This document shows positions 44,558 through 54,267 of a DNA stretch of 64,000 bases, piece after piece (positions within the stretch are counted from its first letter, which is position 1; every line of letters starts with the position of its first letter). This DNA comes from Burkholderia cenocepacia (GTDB taxonomy: Bacteria > Pseudomonadota > Gammaproteobacteria > Burkholderiales > Burkholderiaceae), in assembly GCF_014211915.1 (NCBI RefSeq), contig NZ_CP060041.1:744001-808000 (forward strand), written 5' to 3'. The position numbers and the translations under genes are program-made. The notes beneath the pieces are model-generated. The model saw only the letters and a list, made by a program, of their open reading frames with translations, ran no database searches and was not told the DNA's origin.

Positions 44558-44954
44558 GGAATTCCCCAGCGAGGGACTCTGAGCGTGAAATGACGAGTCC
44601 AGTTTAGATGCGCACGCGAATGTTCAAAATGAATTTGCATAAACGTCCGCTTGCCATCCTGACAAATTGCTTTCAATACGTGTGCGCGGTGGTGCGTACC
44701 CCGGCGCAAGGCCTGCGCGCGCGGCCCGGCAGAGTATAGCGCCCTACTTTTACACGCAAGTGATCGTGCCGATCGCGTCCGTGCGAGATGCTCGGGCAGC
44801 GCATTTTCGTTCAAGATTTTCACGGCATGCCCGTCTACACTCGGTCCGGAATTCGACATTTTCGTCCGGTGCAAGGGTGCGCCGGACGCGGACTTCCTGC
44901 CGGGTGAACTGCCGCGTTCATTCGCCAGCCATCCCGAGGAACCCGGAGGCGGCC
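44558..44954. other. Divergent gap between AraC and STAND regulator genes
   Basis: About 400 bases, locally AT-rich near 44600-44700, presumably with two promoters. I find no gene, no clear hairpin and no copy of the operator words seen elsewhere in the window. Confidence 0.5.
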
Positions 44955-47876
44955 ATGATTCAGATCGGAACTTTGTCGGTGGACTTCGAGCAACGCGACA
45001 TTCGCCGCCACGGCGCGTCGCTGCGCATCGGCGCGCGCGCGCTCGACATTCTCGAAGTCCTGCACCGCGCGAGCGGTTCGGTCGTGTCGAAAGACGACAT
45101 CATGGACGCGGTCTGGCCGGGCCTGATCGTCGAGGAAAACCGGCTTCAGGTGCATGTGGCCACGCTGCGCAAGGCGCTCGGCGCGAGCCGCGATCTGATC
45201 AAGACGGTGCCCGGGCGCGGCTACCTGCTGGTCGCGAGCGCGTCGCCCGGCCCGGATCTCGTGCCCGCGGCCGAAGCGCCGGCCGTCGCCGTACCGCCGG
45301 CGGTCGCGGCGCTGCCGGATGCCTGCGCGTCGTCGCTGCTCGCGCCGCTGGTCGGGCGCGACGCCGAAATCGCGCAGATCGTCGACATGCTCGAACGCAC
45401 GCCGGTCATCACGCTGGTCGGCGCGGGCGGCATCGGCAAGACGAGTCTTGCGGTGCGCGTCGCGCACGGCGTGCGCAGCCGCGCGCACGAGCGCGTGCTG
45501 TTCGTGGAACTGGCGCGCGCGTCGACGCGCGACGACATGCTGATCGCGCTCGCCGCCGAGCTCGGCCTCGATACGCCCGGCGTGCCCGCCATCGAACGCA
45601 TCGGCGACGCGTTCGCGACGTCGCGCTGCCTGCTCGTGCTCGACAACGCGGAGCACATCGTCGATCTGGTGGCGAGCCTCGTCGAAACGCTGACGTCGGG
45701 CGCCGGCTCGCTGCGCGTGCTCGTGACGAGCCGCGAGCCGCTGCACATCTCGGCCGAAGCGGTGCTGCGCATGAGCCCGCTCGCGGTGCCGGACGGTAAC
45801 GCGTCCGCCGCGGAAATCGTCCGTTGTTCGGCCGTCGAGCTGTTTCTGGAACGCGTGCGCGCGGCCGCGCCGGATTGCGTGGTCGACGAAGCCGGCGTGC
45901 GGCTGATCGGCGACATCTGCCGGCGCCTCGACGGGCTGCCGCTCGCCATCGAACTGGCGGCGGCGCGCGTGGCGACGCTCGGGCTCGCGGTCGTCGCGTC
46001 GCGTCTCGACGACCGGCTGAACCTGCTGACGGGCGGGCTGCGCTCGGCGCTGCCGCGTCATCAGACGCTGCGCGCGACGTTCGACTGGAGCTACGTGCTG
46101 CTCGACCGGGCCGCGCGCGCGCTGTTTCGCCGGATGGGATGCTTCATCGGGCCGTTTTCGTTCGATGCCGCGCGCGCGGTCGCGACCGAGCCCGGCACCT
46201 CGGCGGCGGACATGATCGCGGTGCTCGGCGAGCTGGTGGCGAAATCGCTGGTGACCGTCGAGTTCGATGGCGCGTATGCGCGCTACCGGCTGACCGAATC
46301 GACGCGCGCGTACGCGCTGGAAAAACTGCACAACGAGGGCGAGTTCGAGCGCATCGTCGCGCGCCATGCGGCGTACGAGCGCGAGCGGGCGGGCGCACCT
46401 CCCGCGGCGCCCGCGCTGCTCGCCGACGTGCCGCCTGCCGATGCGCTCGCGCCGGCCGTGGACGAACCGGTGGACGCCGCCGAAGCCGCGGGCGTGCCCG
46501 AGCCCGACCGGCTCGCGCGCGCGCTGCTGGAGCCGTCGCGGATGCGCGCGTGCACGGCGCGTGCGCGCCAGGTACTCGACGGGCTGGACACGGACGCCAC
46601 GGGCCCGGTCGATGCCGCGCGCGAGATGCGGCTGCGGGCGGCCTGCGCGTCGGCGCTGCTGCATACCGACGGCGACGCGCTGGCCGCCGCCGCGATGTGG
46701 GACCGCACGCTCGGTCTCGCCGCGCACATCGGTGACGATGCGTTCGACGCGCGCGCGCTGGTCGGGCTGTGGAACACGATGCTGACGCTGTCGGACATTC
46801 ACGAGTCGCTGCGCTACGCGACGCGCTTCGAGCGGGCGGCCGAGCGGCGCGGCGACCGGTCGCAGCGGTTGCTGGCCAACACGATGGTCGCGACGTCGCT
46901 GCATTACTTCGGCGAGCATGCGCAGGCGCGCGAGCGGCTGGAAGCGGCGACGGCCGAGCTGGCCGACGCGGGCGAACCGCCGTGCGCGCAGGCCGCGCTG
47001 GGCGTCGACATGGCGACGCTGGGGCGCACGATGCTGATCCGCCTGCTCTGGATGCAGGGCGAGCCCGAGCACGCGATGCGCGTCGCCGCGCAAGCGGTCG
47101 AGCATGCGCGCCGCGACCCGTCGCCCCTCCCGCTGTGCGTCGTGCTCGGCGCGGCCGCCGTGCCGATCGCGCTGCGCTACGGCGATCACGACATCACCTC
47201 CGACTATCTCGCGACGCTGCGCGCGACCGCCGACGCACACGGTTTCGACATCTGGCGCAGTCACGCGGAATGCCTGACCGGCCAGTTCGACATCCAGGCC
47301 GGCCATCCCGGCGCGGGCCTCGCCCGGCTCGAGCCCGCATTGCGGCGCGTCGAGGCGAGCGGCTTCCGGCGCGTGCTCGCGCCGTTGACCGTCGCATACG
47401 CGGAGGGCCTCGTGCGGACCGGCCGCGCCGACGAAGCGTGCACCCGGCTCGATGCGACGCTCGCACGCTGCCGTGCGCACGGCGAGCACCTGTTCGTCCC
47501 CGAACTGCTGCGCGTGAGAGGCGTCGCGATGCTGGAACAGGCGCGCATCGTCGGCGCGGATCTCGCCGCGGCGTACGAAGCCGACGGGCATCGCCATCTG
47601 CAGATGGCGATCCAGACCGCGAACGCGCAGGGCGCCGCGATGTGGGCGCTGCGCAGCTCGCTCGATCTCGCCGATCACCTGATCGAGCGCGGGCACACCG
47701 CGCAGGCGTCGGCGCTGGTCGCCGGCGTCGCGCGGCACTTCGATCCGCATTCGCGCGCCCACGACGTACGCCGTTTGCTGCGCGTGCAGAATTTCGTGCG
47801 TCAGGGTGCGCCGCTCGCGCCGTGCCTGACGCGCGCGCGACGCGACACCGCCGACGCGGCGCAGCAGGCGGCATGA
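44955..47876 (+). CDS. Winged-helix STAND-ATPase transcriptional regulator, copy 2
   Basis: A 973-residue paralogue of the protein at 39831. The winged helix covers about 1-95 (RIGARALDILEVLHRASG, TVPGRGYLLVAS), followed by a Pro/Ala linker, then the ATPase with Walker A GAGGIGKTS (156-164), LLVLDNAEHIVDLV, VTSREPLHISAE and CRRLDGLPLAIELAAAR. A long helical-repeat C-terminus follows. GGAGG precedes ATG 44955. It is about 115 residues longer than copy 1, mostly in a loop after the ATPase and in the repeats. The amidohydrolase gene begins 144 bases downstream on the same strand, so it is likely part of this unit or its target. Confidence 0.85.
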   Translation: MIQIGTLSVDFEQRDIRRHGASLRIGARALDILEVLHRASGSVVSKDDIMDAVWPGLIVEENRLQVHVATLRKALGASRDLIKTVPGRGYLLVASASPGPDLVPAAEAPAVAVPPAVAALPDACASSLLAPLVGRDAEIAQIVDMLERTPVITLVGAGGIGKTSLAVRVAHGVRSRAHERVLFVELARASTRDDMLIALAAELGLDTPGVPAIERIGDAFATSRCLLVLDNAEHIVDLVASLVETLTSGAGSLRVLVTSREPLHISAEAVLRMSPLAVPDGNASAAEIVRCSAVELFLERVRAAAPDCVVDEAGVRLIGDICRRLDGLPLAIELAAARVATLGLAVVASRLDDRLNLLTGGLRSALPRHQTLRATFDWSYVLLDRAARALFRRMGCFIGPFSFDAARAVATEPGTSAADMIAVLGELVAKSLVTVEFDGAYARYRLTESTRAYALEKLHNEGEFERIVARHAAYERERAGAPPAAPALLADVPPADALAPAVDEPVDAAEAAGVPEPDRLARALLEPSRMRACTARARQVLDGLDTDATGPVDAAREMRLRAACASALLHTDGDALAAAAMWDRTLGLAAHIGDDAFDARALVGLWNTMLTLSDIHESLRYATRFERAAERRGDRSQRLLANTMVATSLHYFGEHAQARERLEAATAELADAGEPPCAQAALGVDMATLGRTMLIRLLWMQGEPEHAMRVAAQAVEHARRDPSPLPLCVVLGAAAVPIALRYGDHDITSDYLATLRATADAHGFDIWRSHAECLTGQFDIQAGHPGAGLARLEPALRRVEASGFRRVLAPLTVAYAEGLVRTGRADEACTRLDATLARCRAHGEHLFVPELLRVRGVAMLEQARIVGADLAAAYEADGHRHLQMAIQTANAQGAAMWALRSSLDLADHLIERGHTAQASALVAGVARHFDPHSRAHDVRRLLRVQNFVRQGAPLAPCLTRARRDTADAAQQAA

Positions 47877-48020
47877 CGATGCGCGAACCCGGTACGGCCG
47901 CGCGGCCGCGCGATCGCAGCATGCATGTCGATGCGTGCGGTGCGGCCGCTTTCCCGCGTTCGACGTGCAGCAGGGCGGCCCGCGCCGCGCCGCGCGCAGG
48001 CGCGCACCGGAGGCCCGACG

Positions 48021-49919
48021 GTGCTTAGAGCGACGGAACCCGCGCGTTCGGCGGACCTCGTCGTGTTCAACGGCAAGATCGCGACCCAGGACGAACAGCG
48101 CTCGTTCGTCCGTGCGCTCGCCGTGAAGGACGGGACCATCGTCGCGACCGGCGACGATCGCGACGTGCTGCGCCATGCGCACGACGACACCGCCTGTATC
48201 GACCTGCACGGCCGTACCGTGATTCCGGGCCTGATCGACGCGCACCTGCAGGCGATTCGCGGCGGCATGAACTTCAACCTCGAGGTGCGCTGGGACGGCG
48301 TGCCGTCGCTGGCCGACGCGCTCGAGCTGCTGGGCCGGCAGGTACGACGCACGCCCGCGCCGCACTGGGCGCGCGTGGCGGGCGGCTGGACCGCGCTGCA
48401 GTTCGCGGAAAAGCGCGGGCCGACGACGGCCGAGCTCAACGCGATCGCACCCGACACGCCGGTATTCGTCCAGCATCTGGCCGACAGTGCGTGGCTGAAT
48501 GCGGCCGCGCTGCGCGCGCTCGGCTACGGGCGAGACACGCCCGATCCGCCCGGCGGCGAACTGCGGCGCGACCGCCATGGGCGGCCGACCGGGCTGCTGC
48601 TCGCGCGTCCGGACCCGGCGGTGCTGGGCGCGGTGCTCGCCCGCGCGCCGACGCTCGATGCGGCCGACCGGGTCAACTCGACGCGGCAGTTCATGCACGC
48701 GCTGAACCGCGTCGGCGTGACGAGCGCGATCGACGCCGGCGGCGACGGCCTCGCGTATCCGGACGACTATGCGGCGGTCGCGACGCTCGCGCGGCGCGGC
48801 GAATTGACGACGCGCATCGCCTATGCGCTGGGCGCGCGGCACGCGGGCCGGGAGCTCGACGACTTCGCGAAATGGATCGCGCTGACCGCGCCCGGCGACG
48901 GCGACGCGTTCCTGCGCGCGAGCGGCGCGGGCGAGCGATTGCTGTTCTCGGCGGTCGATCTCGGGAATTTCCTCGAACCGCGCGTCGAGTTGCCCGCGTC
49001 CGTCGAGGTCGAACTGGCGGCCGTCGTCCGGCTGCTCGTGCATCATCGCTGGCCGTTCCGGCTCCAGGCGACCTACGACGAATCGATCGGCCGCTTCCTC
49101 GACGTGTTCGAAGCGGTGGACCGCGACACGCCGTTCGACGGGCTGCGCTGGTGCTTCGACCGCTGCGAGACGATTTCGGACGCCAATGTCGCGCGGGTCG
49201 CTGCGCTGGGCGGCGGCATCACCGTGCAGCCGCGCATGGCGTTCCAGGGCGAAGCGTTCATCGCGCGCCATGGAGCGGCGGCGGCCACGCGCGCGCCGCC
49301 GCTTCGCGCGATGCTCGCGGCCGGGCTGCCGGTCGGCGCGGGGTCCGGCGCGACGGGCGCGGCGAGCTACAACCCGTTCGTCGCGCTGTACTGGATGGTG
49401 TCGGGGCGCAGCGTGGGCGGCACCGCGCTGTACCCGGCGCGCAACCGGCTCGGCCGGATGGAGGCGCTGCGCCGCTACACGGTCGGCAGCGCGTGGTTCT
49501 CCGCGGACGAGCATCGCAAGGGCGCGCTGGTGCCCGGCCGGTATGCCGATTTCGCGGTGCTGAGCGACGATTACTTCACGATCGATGTGCGGCGCATCCC
49601 GACGCTGTCGTCGGTGCTGACGGTCGTCGACGGCAAGGTCGTGCACGCGGAACAGGAATTCTCGCCGCTTGCGCCGCCGCCGCCGCCCGTCAGCCCCGCG
49701 TGGTCGCCGGTCGCCGCAGGCGGCGCGGCCGGCGCGGCAGACGCCGACGTGCGCGACCGTTCGCATGCGTCGGCGGCGGGCGACGCGTGCGTGGTGCCCG
49801 GCGTCGATGCGTGCCGTGCGCGCGGTGATGGACGCCGCTTCGCGCGACCGCGCTATCCGACGGCAGGTGTGGCCGCGGAGCGCTGCGAAGCCTTCGGCCG
49901 CTGCTGCGTCGCGTGTTGA
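48021..49919 (+). CDS. YtcJ-like amidohydrolase homologue lacking metal ligands
   Basis: A 632-residue protein. GTG 48021 is chosen because GGAGG lies seven bases before it and the first beta strand (ADLVVFNGKIA) follows. The overall amidohydrolase order is complete up to YTVGSAWFSADEHRKGALVPGRYADF. The catalytic residues are not. The metal pair that is H-x-H in relatives reads HLQ (His75, Gln77), the later His before ATYDES is Gln, the His in the FDHAE strand is Arg (FDRCE), and the late Asp is Gly (GAGSGATG). The broken paralogue at 31636 keeps all of these. It is therefore probably a pseudoenzyme, perhaps ligand-binding. An HD-type gene follows. Confidence 0.8.
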   Translation: MLRATEPARSADLVVFNGKIATQDEQRSFVRALAVKDGTIVATGDDRDVLRHAHDDTACIDLHGRTVIPGLIDAHLQAIRGGMNFNLEVRWDGVPSLADALELLGRQVRRTPAPHWARVAGGWTALQFAEKRGPTTAELNAIAPDTPVFVQHLADSAWLNAAALRALGYGRDTPDPPGGELRRDRHGRPTGLLLARPDPAVLGAVLARAPTLDAADRVNSTRQFMHALNRVGVTSAIDAGGDGLAYPDDYAAVATLARRGELTTRIAYALGARHAGRELDDFAKWIALTAPGDGDAFLRASGAGERLLFSAVDLGNFLEPRVELPASVEVELAAVVRLLVHHRWPFRLQATYDESIGRFLDVFEAVDRDTPFDGLRWCFDRCETISDANVARVAALGGGITVQPRMAFQGEAFIARHGAAAATRAPPLRAMLAAGLPVGAGSGATGAASYNPFVALYWMVSGRSVGGTALYPARNRLGRMEALRRYTVGSAWFSADEHRKGALVPGRYADFAVLSDDYFTIDVRRIPTLSSVLTVVDGKVVHAEQEFSPLAPPPPPVSPAWSPVAAGGAAGAADADVRDRSHASAAGDACVVPGVDACRARGDGRRFARPRYPTAGVAAERCEAFGRCCVAC

Positions 49920-50012
49920 GCGGCGCGTGCCGGTGCGCGACGCGCTGCGCGCCGGGTGTCGCCGTGCATCGAACGATTTTCCGCCCCGTGCACGGGGCAT
50001 GAAGGAGACAGG

Positions 50013-50687
50013 ATGAATGTTGCGCACCCGCGCGCATCGGCCACCGGCGACGAAGTGGCCGGCGTGCGCATTCCGCGCACGCCGGTGACGGTCGAGGCCG
50101 CCGACGCGGCCCGCGCGTCGTTGCCCGCCGCGCTCGCCGCTCATGCGGCGCGCGTGTTCGTGTTCGCGTCGCTCGCCGCGCGGCGTGCAGGCGACGCGTG
50201 CGACGCCGACGCACTGTACGTCGCCGCGATGTACGCGAACATGGGATTGAGCCCGGCGTACTGCCGTTCGACCGAACGCTACGAGCTCGACGGCGCGGAT
50301 GCCGCGCACGCGCTGCTGCTGCGGCATCGCCGGTCGCGGCGCATGCGCGACGACGTGTGGCACGCGGTCGCGCTGCATACGACGCCGGGCGTGGCCGCCC
50401 GCGCGTCGCCGCTTGCGCGCGCACTCGCGTGCGCCGTGTCGACGGACCTGATGGCGACCGACTTCGACGCCTATACCGCCGACGAACGCACGGCGCTGCT
50501 CGCGGCCTACCCGCGCGGCAGCGGTTTTCGCGAAGCGTATCTGGACATGGTCGCGCGCGGCGTCGAGCACCGGCCGCAGTCGACCTTCGGCACCTGGAGC
50601 GCGGACGTGCTCGAACGCGCGGACCCTGACTTTCATCGGCCGAATTTCTGCGGGCGCGTGCTGGGCGCGCGGTGGAACGATACGTGA
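50013..50687 (+). CDS. Degenerate HD-domain protein (cyanamide-hydratase-like)
   Basis: A 224-residue protein with AAGGAG before ATG 50013. The helical pattern of small HD-domain hydrolases is clear: HAARVFVFASLAARR with the first His44, then DALYVAAMYANMGLS, the STERYELDGADAA segment, WHAVALHTTPGVA and STFGTWSADVLERADPDF. The defining His-Asp dyad, normally in a MFHDLGL-type motif, is Ala75-Asn76 here. The metal site is thus incomplete and activity is doubtful. It lies 93 bases after the amidohydrolase-like gene, whose active site is also lost, so the pair may have been kept for a non-catalytic role. Confidence 0.68.
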   Translation: MNVAHPRASATGDEVAGVRIPRTPVTVEAADAARASLPAALAAHAARVFVFASLAARRAGDACDADALYVAAMYANMGLSPAYCRSTERYELDGADAAHALLLRHRRSRRMRDDVWHAVALHTTPGVAARASPLARALACAVSTDLMATDFDAYTADERTALLAAYPRGSGFREAYLDMVARGVEHRPQSTFGTWSADVLERADPDFHRPNFCGRVLGARWNDT

Positions 50688-50760
50688 CGGCGCCGGCCCG
50701 GCGTGCGGCAGCCGGACGCACGGCCGGCCGCGGCACGCCGCCGCGCCCGGCGTGCGCGGG

Positions 50761-51873
50761 TCAGGCGGGCGATTGAGCCGCGTCGTGCCGCGCGTAGTCG
50801 ACGTAGCCGGCGCGCTCGCCGCCGTACCAGCCGATCGACTTCGGCTCCGCGAGCGGTGCGCGGGCCGCGATGCGCTCGACCAGATCCGGATTCGCGATAT
50901 ACGCGCGGGCAAACGCGACGAGATCGGCGTCGCCCGCGTCGATCAGCGCGCTCGCCGCCTCCGGTGAAATGCCGCCGTTGACGATCAGCGTGCCGTGGAA
51001 CGACCGGCGCGCGTGCTCGACGATGCGCGGCAGATCGGGTTCGCCGCTCCAGCCGTTGGTGTCGGCCGCGTGCAGATAGGCGACACCCGCCGCGTCGAGC
51101 ATCCGGCCGACGTACGCCAGCGTCGCGTCCGGATCGGCGTCGCGCACGTTGTTGTATTTCGCGTACGGCGAGATGCGCACGCCGACGCGGCTCAGCGGCA
51201 TCACGCCGCCGACCGCGTCGACGATTTCTTCCAGAAAGCGCGCGCGGTTCGCGACCGATCCGCCGTAGCGATCGTCGCGGCGGTTCAGCGTCGACGACAG
51301 GAACTGGTGCGGCAGGTAGCCGTTGGCCGCATGAATCTCGACGCCGTCGAAGCCCGCGACCATCGCGCGTGCCGCGGCCTGCCGGAATTCGTCGACGGTC
51401 GCGACGACTTCATCGGTCGTCATCGCGCGCGACGGCGTCGCATGAATCTTCGTGTAGTAGCCGTTCTGCAGCTGCGCCCAGACCTGCAACTGTTCGAGGT
51501 CGTCGTTCACGCCGGACGGCGACAGCGGCGCGGCGCCGCCGAGCAGCGTCAGCGAGCTGACGCGCCCGCCATGCCACAGCTGCGCGAAGATGCGCCCGCC
51601 GTTCGCATGGACGACATCGGTGACGATTTTCCAGGCGGCGGCCTGCGCATCGTCGACGAGGCCCGGCGTCAGCTCGAATGCGGCGGACGCCCGGCTGACG
51701 TTGGTGGCTTCGGTCACGATCAGGCCGGCCGACGCGCGCTGCGCGTAGTACTCGGCCATCAGTTCGGTGGGCAGCCCGCGCGACGGCGCGCGCGAGCGCG
51801 TCATCGGCCCCATCACGACGCGGTTCGGCAGCGCGAGGCCGCGCAGATCGTAAGCACTGAGCAGGGAAGACAT
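50761..51873 (-). CDS. Old Yellow Enzyme-family alkene reductase (NemA-like)
   Basis: A 370-residue FMN flavoprotein that reduces activated C=C bonds or nitro compounds with NAD(P)H. NRVVMGPMTRSRA begins the TIM barrel. VEIHAANGYLPHQFLSSTLNRRDDRYGGS gives the His/Asn substrate-binding pair and the Tyr of the class. FHGTLIVNGGISPEAA is the FMN-phosphate region. AGGAGT precedes ATG 51873. It follows an MFS gene by 78 bases on the same strand, with a LysR gene further upstream, suggesting a small inducible detoxification set. Confidence 0.9.
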   Translation of the reverse strand: MSSLLSAYDLRGLALPNRVVMGPMTRSRAPSRGLPTELMAEYYAQRASAGLIVTEATNVSRASAAFELTPGLVDDAQAAAWKIVTDVVHANGGRIFAQLWHGGRVSSLTLLGGAAPLSPSGVNDDLEQLQVWAQLQNGYYTKIHATPSRAMTTDEVVATVDEFRQAAARAMVAGFDGVEIHAANGYLPHQFLSSTLNRRDDRYGGSVANRARFLEEIVDAVGGVMPLSRVGVRISPYAKYNNVRDADPDATLAYVGRMLDAAGVAYLHAADTNGWSGEPDLPRIVEHARRSFHGTLIVNGGISPEAASALIDAGDADLVAFARAYIANPDLVERIAARAPLAEPKSIGWYGGERAGYVDYARHDAAQSPA

Positions 51874-51951
51874 GATGGACTCCTGTGGTTCGACGGAGGG
51901 CGGGGCGGCGGCGCGCCCCGCGAACGGATCGGTTCGGCGTGCGACGGCGGG

Positions 51952-53169
51952 TCAACCCGCGGCGTGGCGTTGCGCGTGCGGCCGCCCGACGAGCAGGTAG
52001 TGCGCGAGCGCGACGATCGGGAACGCGCCGGCCACCGCGGCGACGAGCGGCCAGCCGCCGTGCTCGTACAACGGGCTCGCGAGCGCGGAGCCGACGGCGC
52101 CGCCGACGAAGATGCTCGTCATGTACAGCGCATTCAGCCGGTTGCGGCTCGCCGCGTGCAGCGCATAGATCTCGCGCTGGCCGAGCACCATGTTCATCTG
52201 CACCGCGAAGTCGAGCACGATGCCGGTGACGACGAGCCCGTACAGGCCGGTGCCGTGCACGAACCCGACCGCATACGCGAGCGCGCCGGCGACGAGCGCG
52301 ATCAGCGTCGCGCGCACCGTATGGCCGGCATCCGCCAGGCGCCCGGCCACCGGCGCCGAGGTCGCGCCGATCGCGCCGACCAGCGCGAACAGGCCGATCG
52401 CCGATTGCGACAACCCGTAGTGACGCGTCAGCTCGACGGGCACGGCGGTCCAGAACAGGCTGAACGACGCGAACATCAGGCCCTGGTAGAACGCGCGGTG
52501 GCGCAATACCGGCATCGTGCGGACGAGGTGCAGCAGCGAGCCGATCAGTTCGAAATAGGTCGCGCGATGATCGGGCTGGCGCGACGGAATCGTCAGCGCG
52601 AGCACGGCCGTGACGAGCGTCATCAGCACGGCCGCCGCCGCGAACACGAAGCGCCAGCCGAACGCGTCGGCCACGACGCTCGACAGCGGCCGCGCCAGCA
52701 GGATGCCGAGCAGCAGCCCGCTCGCGATGGTGCCGACGACGCGGCCGCGCGAATGGTCGGGCGCGAGATGTGCGGCGAGCGGCACGAGGATCTGCACGGC
52801 CACCGAGCTGAACCCGATCAGCAGCGAAATCGCGAGAAAGAGCCCGGGCGTGCGCACGAGCGCCGCCGCCGCGAGGCTCGCGATCGACACGACGGCCGTC
52901 ACGATCATCAGCTTGCGGTTTTCGAGCAGGTCGCCGAGCGGCACGATGAAGAACAGCCCGAGCGCGTAGCCGATCTGCGTCAGCGACACGATCAGGCTCG
53001 CCGTGTTGCCGGACATGTGCAGGCCCGGCGCGATGAGCTCGGTGATCGGCTGCGCGTAGTACAGGTTCGCGACGATCGCGCCGCAACTGAACGCGAACAG
53101 CAGGATCAGCCCCTGCGTGAGCTTGACGCCGTGCGCGGGCGGCGCGAGCGGTGTTGAATCCGTTGACAT
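51952..53169 (-). CDS. MFS transporter, probable drug or metabolite exporter
   Basis: A 405-residue, 12-helix MFS protein starting MSTDSTPLAPPAHG, with AGGAG as ribosome site. Helix 1 includes LLFAFSCGAIVANLYYAQP, and the loop 2-3 motif is VPLGDLLENRKLM. ILVPLAAHLAPDHSRGRVVG resembles the DHA1 exporter family to which Burkholderia chloramphenicol/arabinose-efflux-like proteins belong. It is followed by the alkene reductase gene. The substrate is unknown. Confidence 0.85.
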   Translation of the reverse strand: MSTDSTPLAPPAHGVKLTQGLILLFAFSCGAIVANLYYAQPITELIAPGLHMSGNTASLIVSLTQIGYALGLFFIVPLGDLLENRKLMIVTAVVSIASLAAAALVRTPGLFLAISLLIGFSSVAVQILVPLAAHLAPDHSRGRVVGTIASGLLLGILLARPLSSVVADAFGWRFVFAAAAVLMTLVTAVLALTIPSRQPDHRATYFELIGSLLHLVRTMPVLRHRAFYQGLMFASFSLFWTAVPVELTRHYGLSQSAIGLFALVGAIGATSAPVAGRLADAGHTVRATLIALVAGALAYAVGFVHGTGLYGLVVTGIVLDFAVQMNMVLGQREIYALHAASRNRLNALYMTSIFVGGAVGSALASPLYEHGGWPLVAAVAGAFPIVALAHYLLVGRPHAQRHAAG

Positions 53170-53349
53170 GTCGACTCCTGGAAAAGGGAAGGGCCGGGCA
53201 CCGGAGCGTCGCGCCGGCATGAAGGTCGCCTGGCCGCGATACGGTGCACCGCATTGCCGTCGATACTAGTGATCAATCGCTCAGGCCGGAATCGGGGCGC
53301 CGCGCAATCGAGCGTTGCGCGGCACGCAAAGGTGCCGCGCCGCGCGGGT

Positions 53350-54267
53350 TCAGCCGCGTTTGCCCTGCAGCGTCGGAATCTGCTCGAACAGGCCCGCGAG
53401 CCAGTCGACGAACACCTTCAGCTTGACCGGAATGTGGCGATTGGGCGGATACAGCACCGAGATCGGCCGGGCCGGCGCGTTGAAATCGGTCAGCACCTCG
53501 CGCAGCCGTCCCGATTTCAGGTAAGGCTCGACGAGGTACAGCGACGTCTTGATCAGGCCGATGCCGGCGACGCCGCACTCGATGTAGTTGTCCGCGTCGT
53601 TGACGGCCACCGTGCCGCACATCTGCACGATGCGCGGCTCGCCGTCGACGACGTAGTCCCACGGGCGCGGCCGCCCGGTGTCGGCCGAGATGTGACTGAC
53701 CGCGACGTGCTGCGCGAGATCGTCGACGGTTTGCGGCTCGCCGCACCGCGCGAAATAGGCAGGCGAGCCGCACGTGCAGGTGGTCAGGCTGCCGATCCGC
53801 TTCGCGATCATGCCCGAATCATCGAGCGCGCCGATGCGCACCACGCAGTCGACTCCTTCGCCGACGAGGTCGATCTGCCGGTCGGTCACGCCGAGTTCGA
53901 GCATGATGTCCGGATGGGCGTCGAGAAACGCCGGCAGCGCGGGCACCACGACCTGCTTCGCCATCGCGGGCGGCAGGTTCACCTTCAGCCGGCCGCGCGG
54001 CACGTTGCGGGCCTGCGAGACCGACGCCTCCATGTCGTCGATCTCGCGCAGCACCGCGACGGAACGTTCGTAGTAGGCCTGACCGTCCTCGGTCAGCGAG
54101 ATGCGCCGCGTGGTGCGGTTCAGCAGCCGGCAGCCGAGATGCTGCTCGAGTGCGCTCAGCAGCGCGGACACGCGCGGCGTGGTGAGGCCGGTCGTGTCGG
54201 AGGCGCGCGTGAAGCTGCCGGTTTCGACGATGCGCGTGAACACGCGCATCGAAAGCAAGGTATCCAT
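53350..54267 (-). CDS. LysR-family transcriptional regulator
   Basis: A 305-residue LysR protein: MDTLLSMRVFTRIVETG, helix-turn-helix SFTRASDTTGLTTPRVSALLSALE, LLNRTTRRISLTEDG, and effector domain from about residue 92 (GRLKVNLPPAMAK). It lies between the molybdopterin dehydrogenase operon (102-base gap) and the MFS/alkene-reductase pair (180-base gap), all on one strand, so it could regulate either. Ligand unknown. Confidence 0.88.
   Translation of the reverse strand: MDTLLSMRVFTRIVETGSFTRASDTTGLTTPRVSALLSALEQHLGCRLLNRTTRRISLTEDGQAYYERSVAVLREIDDMEASVSQARNVPRGRLKVNLPPAMAKQVVVPALPAFLDAHPDIMLELGVTDRQIDLVGEGVDCVVRIGALDDSGMIAKRIGSLTTCTCGSPAYFARCGEPQTVDDLAQHVAVSHISADTGRPRPWDYVVDGEPRIVQMCGTVAVNDADNYIECGVAGIGLIKTSLYLVEPYLKSGRLREVLTDFNAPARPISVLYPPNRHIPVKLKVFVDWLAGLFEQIPTLQGKRG

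Noticed and set aside
44835..50912. A 2025-codon open frame on the minus strand
   Set aside because: It is antisense to the STAND regulator, amidohydrolase and HD genes, is Arg/Ala/His-rich without domains, and results from high third-position GC in the real genes.
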